Shown here: positions 26,398-39,085 of the stretch, piece after piece
How positions within the stretch are numbered: the first letter of the stretch is position 1
How the letters are laid out: each line of letters starts with the position of its first letter
NCBI RefSeq assembly: GCF_000143415.4
Contig: NW_003314342.1
Location: forward strand, 560,037 to 624,036
DNA from: Selaginella moellendorffii
Taxonomy: Eukaryota > Streptophyta > Lycopodiopsida > Selaginellales > Selaginellaceae
Reading direction: 5' to 3'
DNA: 64,000 nt
Notes under the pieces: model-generated
What the model was told of the DNA's origin: nothing
What the model saw: the letters and a program-made list of their open reading frames with translations, nothing else
The model's database searches: none
Made by a program: the position numbers and the translations under genes

Positions 26398-28764
26398 CTA
26401 GATGTAAGCTACGTTGCCAATCTTTAAGAGCCTCTCGTGAGGGACTTCGAGGATGAGGCGGCTCTCGCGGAAGTTCTTGCGGAGGATCGCGTAGAGCGTG
26501 TTGATGAAGAACTTGGTCATGACGCTGGAATCCATGCGCGCCACCACCTCGGTGTGGCCCAGCACGTAGACAACGCCGGCTTTCCTCGAGTTCCTCAAGA
26601 ACTCGATCTCTTCCTCGTCCTCCTCTTGCGGCGACGAGATTATCTCCTGCTCCACCGCGGATCCACCACCGTTTAGATCTCCACCCACGATTGGGAAAAC
26701 TTCGATCCTTGTGGTGCCATCACTCTGAGGATCATCGCTGCTCAAGTTCGTCGTCTCCTCGACTTCTTCTTGGTGATTTGCTTCTACTGCTGCTGGTGTC
26801 GATGATGGTGCTTCATCCAGCCGGATGAATCGTTCCAGGCTCTGGAACAGTGAGTTCTCAAACTCGTTGTCCCCCCTGTGATGATCCCGGTAGCCATACC
26901 TCGCAATGCACCTGTAAATTCGGAGCTCCTTGCTTCCAACTCGCTTGAAGAGGAAGCGCTCCTCTGGAACGACGCTGCTCACTGGGAGAGTCTTGATCGT
27001 CACGAACACGAGCACCGAGTGGATCGCTGGAACGTTGCTCACGTAGTGCGAGAGCATGGCCGGGACTCCCTGTGAGAGGCGGGTGTAGATCAATCCCACT
27101 CCACGAACTCGCAGAATGCTGTTGTTTGTCACGAGACCCGTGATCCACTCCACCGACATCTTGTTCTCGAGCTCGTACTTGTTCCTCCTGGAGCTCCCGA
27201 AGAACCATGTGAACATGATGCTCATGAAGATCGCCGCGAACAGCATCGGAAGCCAGCCACCTTCCGTGAACTTGACGAGCACCGACGAAAAGTATGTGAG
27301 CTCCAGCGTCGCGTAGATCGCAAAGTAGGCCAGGATGAGCAGGATGTTCGTCTTCCACACCAGGAGCATTATGATCGCGGTCAAGAACGTCGTCACCGAC
27401 ATCACCGAGACGACGCAGATGCCGTAGGCGTTCCCGATGGTGGTCGTATTCTTGAAGATGATGGTGATCACGACGCAGGCCAGCATGAGGAACCAGTTCA
27501 TCTCAGGGATGTAGACTTGCCCGGGGAAACGCTTCGAGGTGTGGACAACCTTGACCCGCGGGAAGCAGCTCATCGCCTGCGACTGCTTGATGATCTGAAA
27601 AACCGCCGAGATCATGGCCTGGCTCGCGATGATCGCAGACAAGACCGCCACCACGAACATCGGCCAGTAGACCGGCGCTGGCACCGACTTGTAGAAAGCG
27701 TTGGCAACGTCTTCCGGATGCTTCATCAGGTACGCTGCCTGGCCGCAGTAAGCCAGCAAGAGCGTCGGATAAACAAAAGGCACGAAGGCGATCTGGATGG
27801 AGCGCGCACTGAAGTGGCCAACGTCCGCAAACATGGCTTCCGTGCCGGTGATGCACAGCACCACCCCTCCCAGCGAGATAAAGCCGTCCAGCTTGCGGAG
27901 GAGAAAGTAGTCGAGGATGAACTTCGGGTTGAAAGCTCTGAGCACGCTCAAGTCGTGAGCTCCGATGTTGTAGAGACCGATGACGCCGATAGCCACGAAC
28001 CAGACGGTGAGAACCGGCGCGAACATGAAGCCAACTTTGTCCGTGCCAAACCTCTGGAGGTTGAAGAGCAGCACCAAGATCACGACCGAGATGGCCACGA
28101 TGACGTTCTGTTCGAGAGAGCTCACCTGGACCTGGATCCCCTGAACAGCCGAGATCACCGAGATGGCCGGAGTGAGAGTTCCATCGCCAATCACCATGCA
28201 AGTCCCCAGCAAAGTCACGAGCAGCAGGATCATATGCACTGCCTTGCGACCCTCCATGAAGTTCCGGATCCCTTCTCGAAACCTGCCAGTGATCCTGGGA
28301 ACGACGTCGTAGCCGGAGAGAGCTCGATCATCTGGATGAGCCTTTCGACCGAAAACTCCCACGTTGATGCTTCGGCACAGCAAAGTATAGACCGCGAAGG
28401 TCCCGCCTTCGTTGTTGTCACTGGCCTGGAGCACCACTAGGACGTACTTGAGGAGAGGGCTGAGCGTGAGCGTGTAGATGATGAGCGATAGAACCCCCAA
28501 AACATTGGCCTCGACGTGCTGTGGATCGATCCCATTCGGGAATGTGCTGCTAAACACGTAGAGAGGGCTCGTCCCTAGATCGCCATAGACGACCCCGATC
28601 GATTGAAAAGCTAGGCGCAGCAGCAGCGCGGTGGTCATAACCTTGACATTCGCGAGCCCGGAGACCTTGCTCGCGATGCGCTCCAGAGAATCATACCTGG
28701 ACAGCGTCCTCTCTCCGGATCGCGATGGCGGCGCTTCATCGCCTGTTGGATCGCTTTCTTCCAT
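26398..28764 (-). CDS. HAK/KUP/KT potassium transporter
   Basis: Single uninterrupted frame of 788 residues. After an acidic cytosolic start come the family signatures LAFQSIGVVYGDLGTSPLYV, GGTFAVYTLLCRSINVG, GDGTLTPAISVISAVQGIQV, GTEAMFADVGHFSARSIQIA, VYPTLLLAYCGQAAYLMKHP, FIPEMN-like YIPEMNWFLMLA and GNAYGICVV, with 12 or so hydrophobic segments and a long hydrophilic C-terminal domain (from about residue 560) ending LEVPHERLLKIGNVAYI. The length is normal for the family (about 750-850). It is a plasma- or vacuolar-membrane K+ uptake carrier coupled to protons. Plant members usually have several introns; none is needed here, which is odd. It shares a 240-bp divergent promoter with the phosphatase gene. 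Confidence 0.95.
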   Translation of the reverse strand: MEESDPTGDEAPPSRSGERTLSRYDSLERIASKVSGLANVKVMTTALLLRLAFQSIGVVYGDLGTSPLYVFSSTFPNGIDPQHVEANVLGVLSLIIYTLTLSPLLKYVLVVLQASDNNEGGTFAVYTLLCRSINVGVFGRKAHPDDRALSGYDVVPRITGRFREGIRNFMEGRKAVHMILLLVTLLGTCMVIGDGTLTPAISVISAVQGIQVQVSSLEQNVIVAISVVILVLLFNLQRFGTDKVGFMFAPVLTVWFVAIGVIGLYNIGAHDLSVLRAFNPKFILDYFLLRKLDGFISLGGVVLCITGTEAMFADVGHFSARSIQIAFVPFVYPTLLLAYCGQAAYLMKHPEDVANAFYKSVPAPVYWPMFVVAVLSAIIASQAMISAVFQIIKQSQAMSCFPRVKVVHTSKRFPGQVYIPEMNWFLMLACVVITIIFKNTTTIGNAYGICVVSVMSVTTFLTAIIMLLVWKTNILLILAYFAIYATLELTYFSSVLVKFTEGGWLPMLFAAIFMSIMFTWFFGSSRRNKYELENKMSVEWITGLVTNNSILRVRGVGLIYTRLSQGVPAMLSHYVSNVPAIHSVLVFVTIKTLPVSSVVPEERFLFKRVGSKELRIYRCIARYGYRDHHRGDNEFENSLFQSLERFIRLDEAPSSTPAAVEANHQEEVEETTNLSSDDPQSDGTTRIEVFPIVGGDLNGGGSAVEQEIISSPQEEDEEEIEFLRNSRKAGVVYVLGHTEVVARMDSSVMTKFFINTLYAILRKNFRESRLILEVPHERLLKIGNVAYI

Positions 28765-29004
28765 CGGCTGTTCTTGGGAGAACCCTAAAACTCCTATTTA
28801 TATGGCTCTGGAGAGAAAGGGTTTAAGGAAAAGGATTTCTATGAACCGTCGGATCAAGTGAGACAAACTTGCTATGGACCGTCGGACCGAGGGAGGGATC
28901 AAAGCATTTAAAAAAGGAATATCTTGCGCGATTTCGGGATTCTAGGGTTCCACGAGAATGCACGCTGGGTTTTCTCTTCTTCTCTTCACTGATCTCATCG
29001 ATCC
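28765..29004. promoter_or_regulatory. Divergent promoter between HAK/KUP and PAP genes
   Basis: Start codons face away across 240 bp. The interval contains a directly repeated element TATG(A/G)ACCGTCGGA at 28840-28853 and 28873-28886, 33 bp apart. The same CCGT(C/T)GGAT core appears twice upstream of LHCB5 (59694-59725). A role as a binding site is inferred from repetition only. Confidence 0.45.
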
Positions 29005-31030
29005 ATGAGAGAATCGCAAGCAAGGATGGGAATTGCGCTCGCGATTCTTCTCACAGCCGCAGCGATCGGCGGCAGGGTAGATTCGGTCACTCTGGATGTC
29101 TCTCCAAAGGTTCTTGACCGCTCTGGCGAGATTATCACGGTGGAATGGTCGGATCTGGAGTCGCCGTCGCCATTGGACTGGATCGGGATCTACACGCCAC
29201 CGGACAGTCTCGATGGTAATTTTATCGGGTATCTTCTCCTCTCTTCTTCCTCCGCGGCTTGGCGAGAGGACAAAGGATCGCTCCAGCTCCCACTGGTAAA
29301 CATGCGAGCGGCCTATCAGCTCCGGCTCTTTCGAGGGATTCCTCCATCCAAGAGCTCGCGATTCGACGAGGATGGAAATCCTCTTCCAAGCACAGATTCC
29401 CGACTGGCAGTGTCGGATGATGTCCAGTTCGCGAGCTTCAACGAGCCAACGCAGATCCATCTCTCTTTGACATCGAATTTCGGGGAAGTTCGTGTGATGT
29501 TTGTGACCAGAGACGCGCTAGAGTGTTTTATACTCTATGGAACAGAGCAGGACTCTCTGGATTTGACAGTGGCGACGAAGTCGATCACTTACCAGCAAGG
29601 TGATATGTGTGACGAGCCGGCAAACACTACTCTGGGGTGGAGAAATCCTGGATATATTCACGATGGTGTTCTTGGAAAGCTCAAGCCCAGCAAGCGATAC
29701 TTTTACCAGGTATGTTCGTCAGAAGCTTTCAAGAAGCTTTAGAACTTAGTTGTTGATCGATCAATTTTTCCAGGTGGGAAGCAAGGAGGGAGGATGGAGC
29801 AAAACGTACAGCTTCGTCTCGTCCCCGGAAGAAGGTGACGAGACAAACGCTCTTCTTTTCGGAGATTTGGGAACCACGGTACCTTACAAAACGTTCCTTT
29901 GGACGCAAGCCCAGAGCGCTAGCACTCTCAAGTGGCTGGAGCGCGAGTTAGACGAACTCGAGGACAAGCCAACGTTTATCTCTCACATTGGAGACATAAG
30001 CTACGCTCGAGGATACGCTTGGCTCTGGGACGAGTTCTTTCACCGCATCCAGCCGGTAGCAGCGAGAGCTCCCTACACCGTTTGCATCGGCAACCACGAG
30101 TACGACTGGCCTTTGCAACCCTGGAAGCCGGACTGGGCGCTGAGAGTCTATGGAACCGATGGAGGTGGTGAGTGCGGCGTCCCTTACAGTCTCAAGTTCC
30201 AGATGCCTGGGAATTCGACGCTCCTGACCGGGACAAAGGCACCAGCGACGAAGAACCTCTACTTCTCGCTCGACTTCGGCGTGGTACACTTCCTCTACTT
30301 CTCAACCGAGACGGACTTTCTCCCCGGAAGCAGACAGTACGAGTTCATCGTCCGGGATCTCGAGGCCGTAGACAGGAGCAAGGTGCCGTTCGTGGTGGTG
30401 CTCGGTCACAGGCCGATGTACACGAGCAACCACGAGGTCCGAGATGGTCCAGTGAGATCGAGAATGCTGGAGCACCTCGAGCCGGTGTTGGTGAAGAACC
30501 GAGTGGACGTTGTGCTCTGGGGACACGTCCACAAGTATGAGAGGACCTGTGCCGTGAAGAACTTCAGCTGCGCAGCCGCGGATGGATCAAGCTTTGCTCC
30601 GGTTCATGTGGTGATTGGGATGGGCGGACAGGACTGGCAGCCGCAGTGGGAGCCTCGCAGTGATCATCCAGAGTATCCAATCTTCCCGCAGCCCGAGTGG
30701 TCCGTGTTTAGAAGTGAGGAGTTTGGCTACGTGAGGCTCCACGCCACAAAAGAGCTCCTCCGGCTGTCTTACGTGGGGAATGGCGATGGTGAAGTCCACG
30801 ACTACGTCGAGATTCCAGCTTCCTCCTCGATGCTACTGTCTTCGTCCCAGCAAAACGCGGTGAGGTCCATCGATCGCGCCGGGAGTGGTGCGAATTATTT
30901 CTTCACTGCGAGCTTGTGGTTTGCTGTGGGAGGCTTCTTCGCGGCGGCGATTCTTCTGAGTGTGTGGAAGAAGCGCTCGGACTCCAAGGTGGAGTGGAAG
31001 CGTTTGGAGATGAGGCCTTTGGAAGTCTAG
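29005..31030 (+). CDS. Purple acid phosphatase, PAP2/PAP9-like with C-terminal membrane anchor
   Basis: Model join(29005..29709, 29774..31030), 653 residues, one 64-bp intron. The start may be Met 29005 or Met 29026; the latter opens a cleaner hydrophobic leader (MGIALAILLTAAAIGG). A fibronectin-like N-domain is followed by the metallophosphatase motifs in order: GDLG, GDISYARGY, GNHEYDW, VVLGHRPMY and GHVHKYER, which supply the Fe/Zn-type dinuclear ligands. The C-terminus has a single membrane helix (FFTASLWFAVGGFFAAAILL) then a basic tail. Length and tail match Arabidopsis PAP2, known as tail-anchored on chloroplast and mitochondrial outer membranes. The enzyme hydrolyses phosphate monoesters; a role in organelle import or energy metabolism is carried over from the family. 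A CYP relic starts about 25 bp after the stop. Confidence 0.93.
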
Positions 31031-31053
31031 AAGTCAGACATATATATATGCCA

Positions 31054-31906
<853 letters not shown>

Positions 31907-31949
31907 TAATTAGTGTCCTCGGGATGCTATACGGCGGTACGTTGAGAGG

Positions 31950-32165
31950 GCGAGGAAGATCACATCGAAAAGTGGCCGCTCGTCTTGTTCAAGCTGGTTG
32001 AGCTGCCGATCAACTTGCCAGGGACGATGTTCCAGATCGATTAAATCGCCCATTGCTTTCAAACACCTACGTTCCATTTAGCGAGGGCCCCGCATTTTTC
32101 TATACCACCGTGTCACAAGGTTTGGACGCTACTGGATCCAAACGAGGCCATGACCCACTCGCTCT
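31950..32165 (+). pseudogene. Second, shorter P450 relic
   Basis: Between the pseudogene and the intact CYP lie scattered matches to the same gene: LVELPINLPGTMF (intact copy [13 protein letters not shown]), then a haem-loop remnant TYVPFSEGPAFF, and LLDPNEAM near the C-terminus. The intervening sequence is deleted. This is a third copy of the family in the cluster. Confidence 0.65.
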
Positions 32166-32364
32166 CCCCGTCAATCGCATGGGCGTAAGACTCGGTTCAG
32201 TAAAAATCAGGTTTTGATCGTCATAGTTCGTAAGAGGAATAAACTCAAGAACAGTCAAGTAAGGTCAAATAAAGATTCGATGCTACAGTCAGAGGCGGCA
32301 TTGTCTTCTCTTGATCACAGACAACCTCAATTTCAGGAACAAGGGCTAGAGAAAGAGAGAAAAA

Positions 32365-33927
32365 ATGCTAGAGTTTCCAGGAGGAGTAGTAGCAGTGGTG
32401 AGCTTAGTATTAGCCGGCCTATGGATATGGAGGGCTTTCTCGCAGAAATCCTATGACCCCCCGACGCCTCCGGGGAGTTTTGGGCTCCCATTCCTGGGAG
32501 AAACTCTCCATCTCTTGTACAGCATGAAAGCAAACAGTCTATCGGAATTCTTCGAGTCTCGCGAGCGAAGGTATGGTCCTGTTTTCAAGACACACCTGTT
32601 TGGCCGCCCCACGGTGGTCCTAAGCCCTCCTCTTGGATTCAAGTTTTTGTTCTCCAACCATGGCAAGCTCGTGGAGAGCTCCTGGCCAGCGCCAATGAAG
32701 ATGATCATGGGTGACAAGAGCTTGTTCTTCATGGAGGGCCAGAGAGCCAAGAGCTTCCGTCACATACTTATGGCGTTCCTTGGCCCCGAGGCAATGCGAA
32801 GGTATGTCGCAAGGACCAGCTCCATCGCCCAGGCACACATCGAGAAGTTTTGGCTGGATGGATCGGAAGTTCGAGCATATTTTCTTGTTAAGAAGGCCTT
32901 GTTCTCGGTGGTGTTTAACTTGTTCTTGAGCATACAAAACGAGGAGGAGGAGAGAGAGCTCTTGGTTCCATTTGAGGAGTTTTTGCACGGCTTACTCGAG
33001 CTGCCCATCAACTTTCCCGGGACCAAGTTTCGGCAGGCAAAGCTTGCGACGGGCAAGATCTTTGGGAAGCTGGACAAGTTTATAAACAAGAGAAAGGTGG
33101 AGCTCCAGGAAGGGAAGGCGTCGGCTGAGCAAGATTTGCTCAGCGTTCTTTTGACAACGAGGGGAGAAGATGGAGAGCTCATGAGCGAAGAAGAGGTAAA
33201 GCAAAACATCCTCATGATGGTACTGGCCGGGCACGACACCACTGCTAGCACTCTGGCGGTCTCCATGAAATGCATCGCTGAGAATCCCTGGTGCTACGAT
33301 CGACTTCGACAAGGTTTTTACCATCAACCTCTATGATCTAACTCTCAAAGTTTCATGACCAGAACATCTTGCCGTAGCTGCTGCGAAGGATTCGAGCGAG
33401 CCACTCCGTCTAGAAGATCTCCAAAAGATGAACTACACCTGGAAAGTTGTCCAGGAAGCCATGCGTCTGGTCCCTCCAGCGCTGGGAAACACGCGGATAG
33501 CGATCACACACATGACCATCGAGGGCTTCACAGTTCCAAAAGATTGGCGAGTAAGTTCCTTCACTCGATCATCTCAAGAAATTCTCTTATGATCACGTAA
33601 AATCCTTCTTTGATTGATGGCCAGTTCATGTGGAGCGTCTTCCAGAGCAACAGGAGGAGCGCGTTCTTCCCTGAGCCGGACAAGTTTGATCCGGAGCGAT
33701 TCAACGGGAGCTCGGGCTTGATCCCATACACGTACGTTCCATTTGGTGGAGGCCCTCGCATTTGCCCCGGGAATGAGCTCGCAAAGATGCTCCTCCGCGT
33801 GTTCTTGCATCATCTACTCACCCAGTTCCAGTGGTCGCTCCTCGATCCAAACGAGCACATCCAAATGGCTCCACTCGCAGCTCCGGCCAACGGCCTCCAC
33901 ATCAAACTCTCCAAAAATCCAATATAA
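32365..33927 (+). CDS. Cytochrome P450, CYP85 clan (CYP716-like)
   Basis: Model join(32365..33313, 33363..33550, 33625..33927), 479 residues with two short introns. It has an N-terminal membrane helix ([15 protein letters not shown]), the hinge [18 protein letters not shown]-helix [10 protein letters not shown]-helix EAMR, PERF and the haem-binding loop [11 protein letters not shown] with the Cys ligand. The PPGS-x-GLPF-x-GET hinge and AGHDTT pattern place it in the CYP85 clan, whose plant members oxidise triterpenoids, steroids or related isoprenoids on the ER; the substrate cannot be named. The third-exon start replaces the usual HxN region with [14 protein letters not shown]. Two dead relatives lie immediately upstream, so this is the surviving member of a tandem array. 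Confidence 0.9.
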
Positions 33928-35488
33928 TCCCTTGGATCTTGGAAACCATAAACTATATCACTCGATCTTGGAACCAGAGCATCACACTTTACTACCATTT
34001 ATAATGTTTTTCCATGAATGTATCTTTCTTACGGAAGCTTCAAAATCTTGGAGCTAAATCCAGCCACCTTACATATACGTGTACGCCTACGGTCATACGG
34101 ATATGAAATCTGCCGCCACTTATTGCCGTCTCCTGTTTGTTTTTCACATTTGACTGAAGATCTTCTCAAGAAAAGCTCTCTCTCTCTCTCACACAGTAAA
34201 TTATCCATAAAAATTCTGTCATGCCACAAATTGCATTTTAAAGTAAGTTTGTTTTACATTTTAATCAAGAAACAGCTGGTTATTGTTCAATATATTTTGA
34301 TAATAAATATGCACATTTTATTATTACAAAGAAAATGACTTTATAAAAAGGATCACAAAGCATTAGATTAATTTGATTGGTGCCTACAAAATAACATGCA
34401 TTTTTCACGTCCAAGCTAATGTCACTAACAAACAAGTAGTATTTTTTTAATAAATGGATAATTTCCTGTCAGACAGAAAAAGAATATAATGAAACTTTAA
34501 AATAGCACATAGTAGGTGGTAGTGAATATACCTAGAATGTGCTTGGATATTCTAGGATATTCTATTATTTAGATTAATCTTGTATTTAATTTATAAACAA
34601 GGTTATAAGTTATAAGCTTTCTTAAACACTTTCTAGTATATTCTTTTTTATTCTACCATCTAATGGTTGATATGGAACAAGATTAATTTTGTGTTTATAA
34701 ATTATAAACATGTTTATAATTATAAAATTTTATTTTGGATTAATAAGTAAGAAGAATAAGCAAACCAAGTATTGCTACATGCAACCCATAGCAAATAAAT
34801 TTTAATACAAAGAACAACAATTATTATTGAATAAACATATAATCAATATTGTTAATTGATCACATTACACGATCCATCATAGCAAAAAGTATAACTATAA
34901 ATACAAGCACAACATTAGATAAAGCTAATTTTCAAATAATTTTTATTAATTGAATTTATCAGCATTCATACTTTTAAAAACCATGCTTTTTGTTCCACCG
35001 TTTCTTGTGCACTTTGCAGTTACAAACAGTTCCATCAATAGATGGGTTTCCAAAAAATCACGATAATTGCCCAGTAAAATTATCATAACGTTACTGTTAA
35101 GCTCTCCATTTCTGGAATTTTGCCCAGTAAAATTATCATAACTATATTGTTAGGCCATCAGTTTCTGGAATTTTGCAAAATTATAATCATTCAAATTTGT
35201 TCGGATTGTCGGAACAAATTTAAAAATCCAACTCCAAGCCATTGCTGTGGTTTGAGTAAAACCATAGTTCCTAGGCTTGCAAGGAAATCACCATTGACCA
35301 GGACAGAGGCACGAAGATTTCCAACGATAACATGGTGACTTACAGGATCTCGACGTTCATGACTCTCTTGATCGAAGCTCTTCGTCTAGCACTATGTTGC
35401 TCACAAATGAATCGAATCTCATTCCTGAACTTCAGGACGTAGTTTACTCCAAGCAGAACTCTCCAAAACTGTCACCTAGCAGCCTGCT
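33928..35488. other. AT-rich gene-free stretch
   Basis: About 1.5 kb between the CYP 3' end and the E(z) stop codon. It holds the paired dispersed repeat listed separately, a short CT tract near 34170-34190, and a duplicated TTGCCCAGTAAAATTATCAT block at about 35070 and 35122. No gene recognised. Confidence 0.5.
34525..34735 (+). repeat. Two adjacent copies of the dispersed AT-rich repeat
   Basis: Copies at about 34525-34632 and 34637-34735 resemble each other and the reverse complement of 4917-5041. Shared blocks are GATATTCT, a CATCTAATGG block (second copy only), AGATTAAT and TTTATAAATTATAAAC. Tandem arrangement here and single arrangement on the other side suggest a small mobile or expanding family. 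Confidence 0.5.
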
Positions 35489-38400
35489 TCAGGCTGTCTT
35501 CTGAGCCCGACCGGATCCACTTGCGGCTTCGTCATTCTTCTGGCCGTCTTCGGGTTTTCTAGCCCACGGAGGAGCTCTATCGGCTTCGTACCTGTAGTCG
35601 TAGAACAGTTCCTCACCGGCTGATATACGTTCCTTTGCAAATATGCCAACTCTGTGATCCCCAGCAACCATTATCACCTACACATTCATGTTGAGTTTCC
35701 AGCAGCTTTATGGAGAACACCTCACCTTTGCATAGCAGTTTGGATTTGGCGAGTGATTTGCAAATTTAAGCTTGTCACCCTTGCGGCAAGCATCCAGTAC
35801 GTACTAGAGAAAGAACAGGTAGAAACAGGAAACCATGTAAATTCAGATCAACCAAACCATACCTGATCATTCAAATTAAATAAGAAGGACGAGTTCTCGC
35901 GGTCGTAAATCTTGCCACGCTTGTCAGCTTCACGATGTGATATGAGCTCTCCCGTGTATTCTCCAAGGTAGTCATGCTTATTTACCGGAGTCTAGAAGAC
36001 AATCAAGCTAATAGCTACTTCTTTCTGTAAGAGCAACATACTATTACCTTTAAAAATGCACCCCAGCCAGCGACATCAGATCTTCCAAGTAAAACCTGCA
36101 CAAGTTTGTTTAAGAAAAGCTAAAGGAATGTTTGAAAGAAGAGATTTTACCCGTTGTTGTTGCTTTAGAAGAAGTTTCATGTTTCGACATTCGTAGCTGT
36201 CACCCCGTGCCGGTGGTCCGCCTTGCGATCCATCCCCGCACCTGAAACAAAGGCACAAAAGAGGAAAATCACATCAGCACACGAGCTTTGCAATTGTACA
36301 CCGTTGCATACCCAATCCAGCAATTTCTACAGACATCAGGATCACATTCCCGTCCAGCTGCAAAACACGGGCATTGCCGACTGGAACACTGGCTTTTAGC
36401 GCAATGGCAGCCCCTGAAGCGGTTTTTGCAGTTCTTGGAGCACCTGATAAGACAAAAACGTCGCTTTAAGCAAATGTAGCATAACACGTACCCGCAATAT
36501 TTCTCGCAGCACGTCCCATTTCGATGGCAAGAACACTGCTTTCCGCACGACTCCGAGCAAGAGCAGGGTGTGTATTGTCTACAGCCATCCTTCCCATCCA
36601 CGAGTCTTTTCCTGATAGCTGGATAGCCCACGGATTTCCATGTGTACTTTAGCCTACGTACACGTCCCCTCCTGCGTCCGTTGTACAACCTGGACCGCGA
36701 ACGGTCAATCTCCTACAAAAGATCGTTTTAAGAGAAGAGTCAAAAAACTGTGGAGCCTTACCGTCGCATCCTCAATGACTGTGTTTCCATCCTGTTGGAG
36801 CTTTGTTTCTTCATTCAGCTTCCAGTTCACGGCTGCCTCAAGTTGCATGAATTCCCCAACCTCGGCACAGCTCTTCATTCCCCTTAGCAAATTCCTTGAA
36901 ATAAGACAGCTGATAAAAATCACACAGAAGCTTTCAGTGAACTGATAAACAGGCAGGATTTTCCGTACCTGTCTCTACCAAAGATTTGCAGCCCTGTTTC
37001 GTAAAGGTCCTTCTCCAAAGTGTTCCAGTTACTGTCATATAGCGTAAGGTTCTTGGATATGCTCTGCATCACATCCTCTGGTTCCTTGATTACAGGTGGC
37101 GGCCGCTTCACAGTGGTGATCTGGCTTCCTTTCCATTTTCTCTGAGCGTAAAGCTTCTTGCTAACCAGTTTTTTCAAGTACATGCTGGCCCCAGTATTCT
37201 CGCCACGAGTCGCATTGCCACTGCCATCTCCCACCTCAGCATGCGATCCCTCCACATGGTGTTTCTTACGCGCCTCATTTGTATCATCGTCTGTATGTCT
37301 CGTCGCTTTCCTCTTTAGTAGCAACCTTCTGAGAGCGGTCACACTTTTATCTTTGAAGCTCTTCTTAGGAGCCTCAGGAGGCTTGTCCACAGTTTTGGCG
37401 ACTGGTTCCGTAGCGACGCCCTTGTCTTTGGAATCCGAAACTTGCCAGCTCTTCTCAATAGCAGGTGCTGTGCTTTCTACAGGAACGGGTTTGGACTCTA
37501 CGCCTGAAGAAGTGGCATCGTGGTGGCTTGAAAGGCGTGGCTGCCAAGGCGGCGTAAGAACTATGATGAAATGGCGTCATAGGATATCATACCAAATGGA
37601 AACAGCAGGGACCGCATGGTACTGACGGCAGTTCCCCCGTCTTGTTAAGTGGAGTCTGCTTATCGAACTGCAAGCTTCCATTTCAATCAGTAGCTCATCA
37701 AGCACAAGTAAGAAGCTTACAGGAATTATCACCGGCTGCGAGCAACCATGAAGCCGACAGTCGAACACCTTTAATAATGCGGGAAGTTTAGTATGAGAAT
37801 AGAAAGAGCATCCCAGCTTACCAAACAACGTCGACAGAAAAGATTATCGAAGGAGTCCATTGCAGATAGAAGATCATGCTTTTCCTCGCTTTTGAGTTTG
37901 TCCCCGTCCTTCGCTAGTATTTCATACCGTGCCTGTAGCAGACGTTTGAGTTTGATTCATAATTCTGTAAAGAGCATAACATGAATATGCATATCCACGT
38001 TTCCTATCTGTTTTTCCTCTTAAAAAAATCAAGCAGCCCATCAGGCAAGGCCCGTACCTCTATCTCGCTCGGCTTTGCATCAAGACAGTCAGCCAGCGCC
38101 TTAAACATCATTTTACTCAATCCATGTTCTTGGACAGTGGCTCTACAGGCATTCAATAAGTAAAGAAAAAAAATTAGAATCAGTACTACTAACCTGATGA
38201 GAAAATCGTCACCTTTGCTAAAGTCACGTTTCTCTTCTTCCTCCTCGACTTGTTCTTCCTCACTGTCACTGCATATCAACGCTTCATTTTCAGCAGAGTC
38301 ATAATAGATCCTTCTTCGACCAACGACGGATTGATCTTCGGCCATCCGCTGATTCCTGGAAAACCAAAGGTCAGTGAACTAGCACCCGCATCTTTGTTTC

Positions 38401-38890
38401 TCTACCTGTCCAAGAAGATCCAAGTTGTATATGGCGGCGTCTTTTGCACGGTTTGCAGCCTGACGGGCTTCACAATGCTCTTCCCACCGGAATTGTTGAA
38501 AAGAATAGGAGCCGAGGAGTCATCTTGCGAGCCACACTGCTGATCCGCGGCTGCTGGATCAGTCCCAAGCTTGTTGAGCGCCTTTTGGATCCGTGTGTTG
38601 AGCATATCGTTGTCGGCGTGATTCCTGTTATTCACAGCGCGGGAGCTGGACAGCGCCAGTAAGTGCGTACAAAATCCTTGCAATCTCTCCGAGTTTGCAT
38701 CCATCCTTGCCTAGAAAATCCGCGAAGAAATCAGCTCTAGCGCTTGAGAAATCTCCAAAGAGGAGGAAAACAGTACCTTGACATAAGCTTGTCGCTCGAA
38801 TGCCACTTGCTTCTTAAGCCGGGTGAACGTAGCCGACAATGCGGCCATGGAAACCTTGCCGGATGCCTCGCCTTCCTCCATAGACTGCAT
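35489..38890 (-). CDS. E(z)-type histone H3K27 methyltransferase (CLF/SWN family)
   Basis: A minus-strand gene of many short exons. From the N-terminus: a coiled start ([30 protein letters not shown]), an acidic [13 protein letters not shown] tract, the EZD-type block [19 protein letters not shown], a pre-SANT Cys region FCRRCL...[11 protein letters not shown], a SANT-like part ([15 protein letters not shown]), and a CXC domain ([40 protein letters not shown]). The SET domain has [28 protein letters not shown] and [11 protein letters not shown]. It is the catalytic subunit of Polycomb Repressive Complex 2, silencing developmental genes by H3K27 trimethylation. The stop at 35489 follows a short tail. 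The N-terminus is uncertain: an in-frame stop blocks extension beyond about 38960, and ATG 38890 is the first in-frame Met; a non-coding or tiny coding first exon is possible. Confidence 0.88.
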
Positions 38891-39085
38891 CGCATCGCCG
38901 ATCACAAAGCTCCGCTCGAAATCGTTGCCCTCGATCGGCACAAACCTCGGATCTTAGCTGCCGCCTTCGCGCTCCACCATCGAAAACCCTCGCCCTAAAA
39001 TCTGGGGTTTGGCGGGAATCGAAACGCAAAACTAGACCACACGTTCTTTCGTTTAGGTTTTTGTCGCCACTCAGCGCTGGCAGCT

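Noticed and set aside
27517-28440. 307-codon plus-strand frame
   Set aside because: Antisense shadow of the HAK/KUP transporter, rich in Arg/His/Asp with no domain.
35070-35160. Two TTGCCCAGTAAAATTATCAT blocks considered as a CRISPR-like or satellite array
   Set aside because: Only two copies in AT-rich eukaryotic DNA; a simple local duplication.
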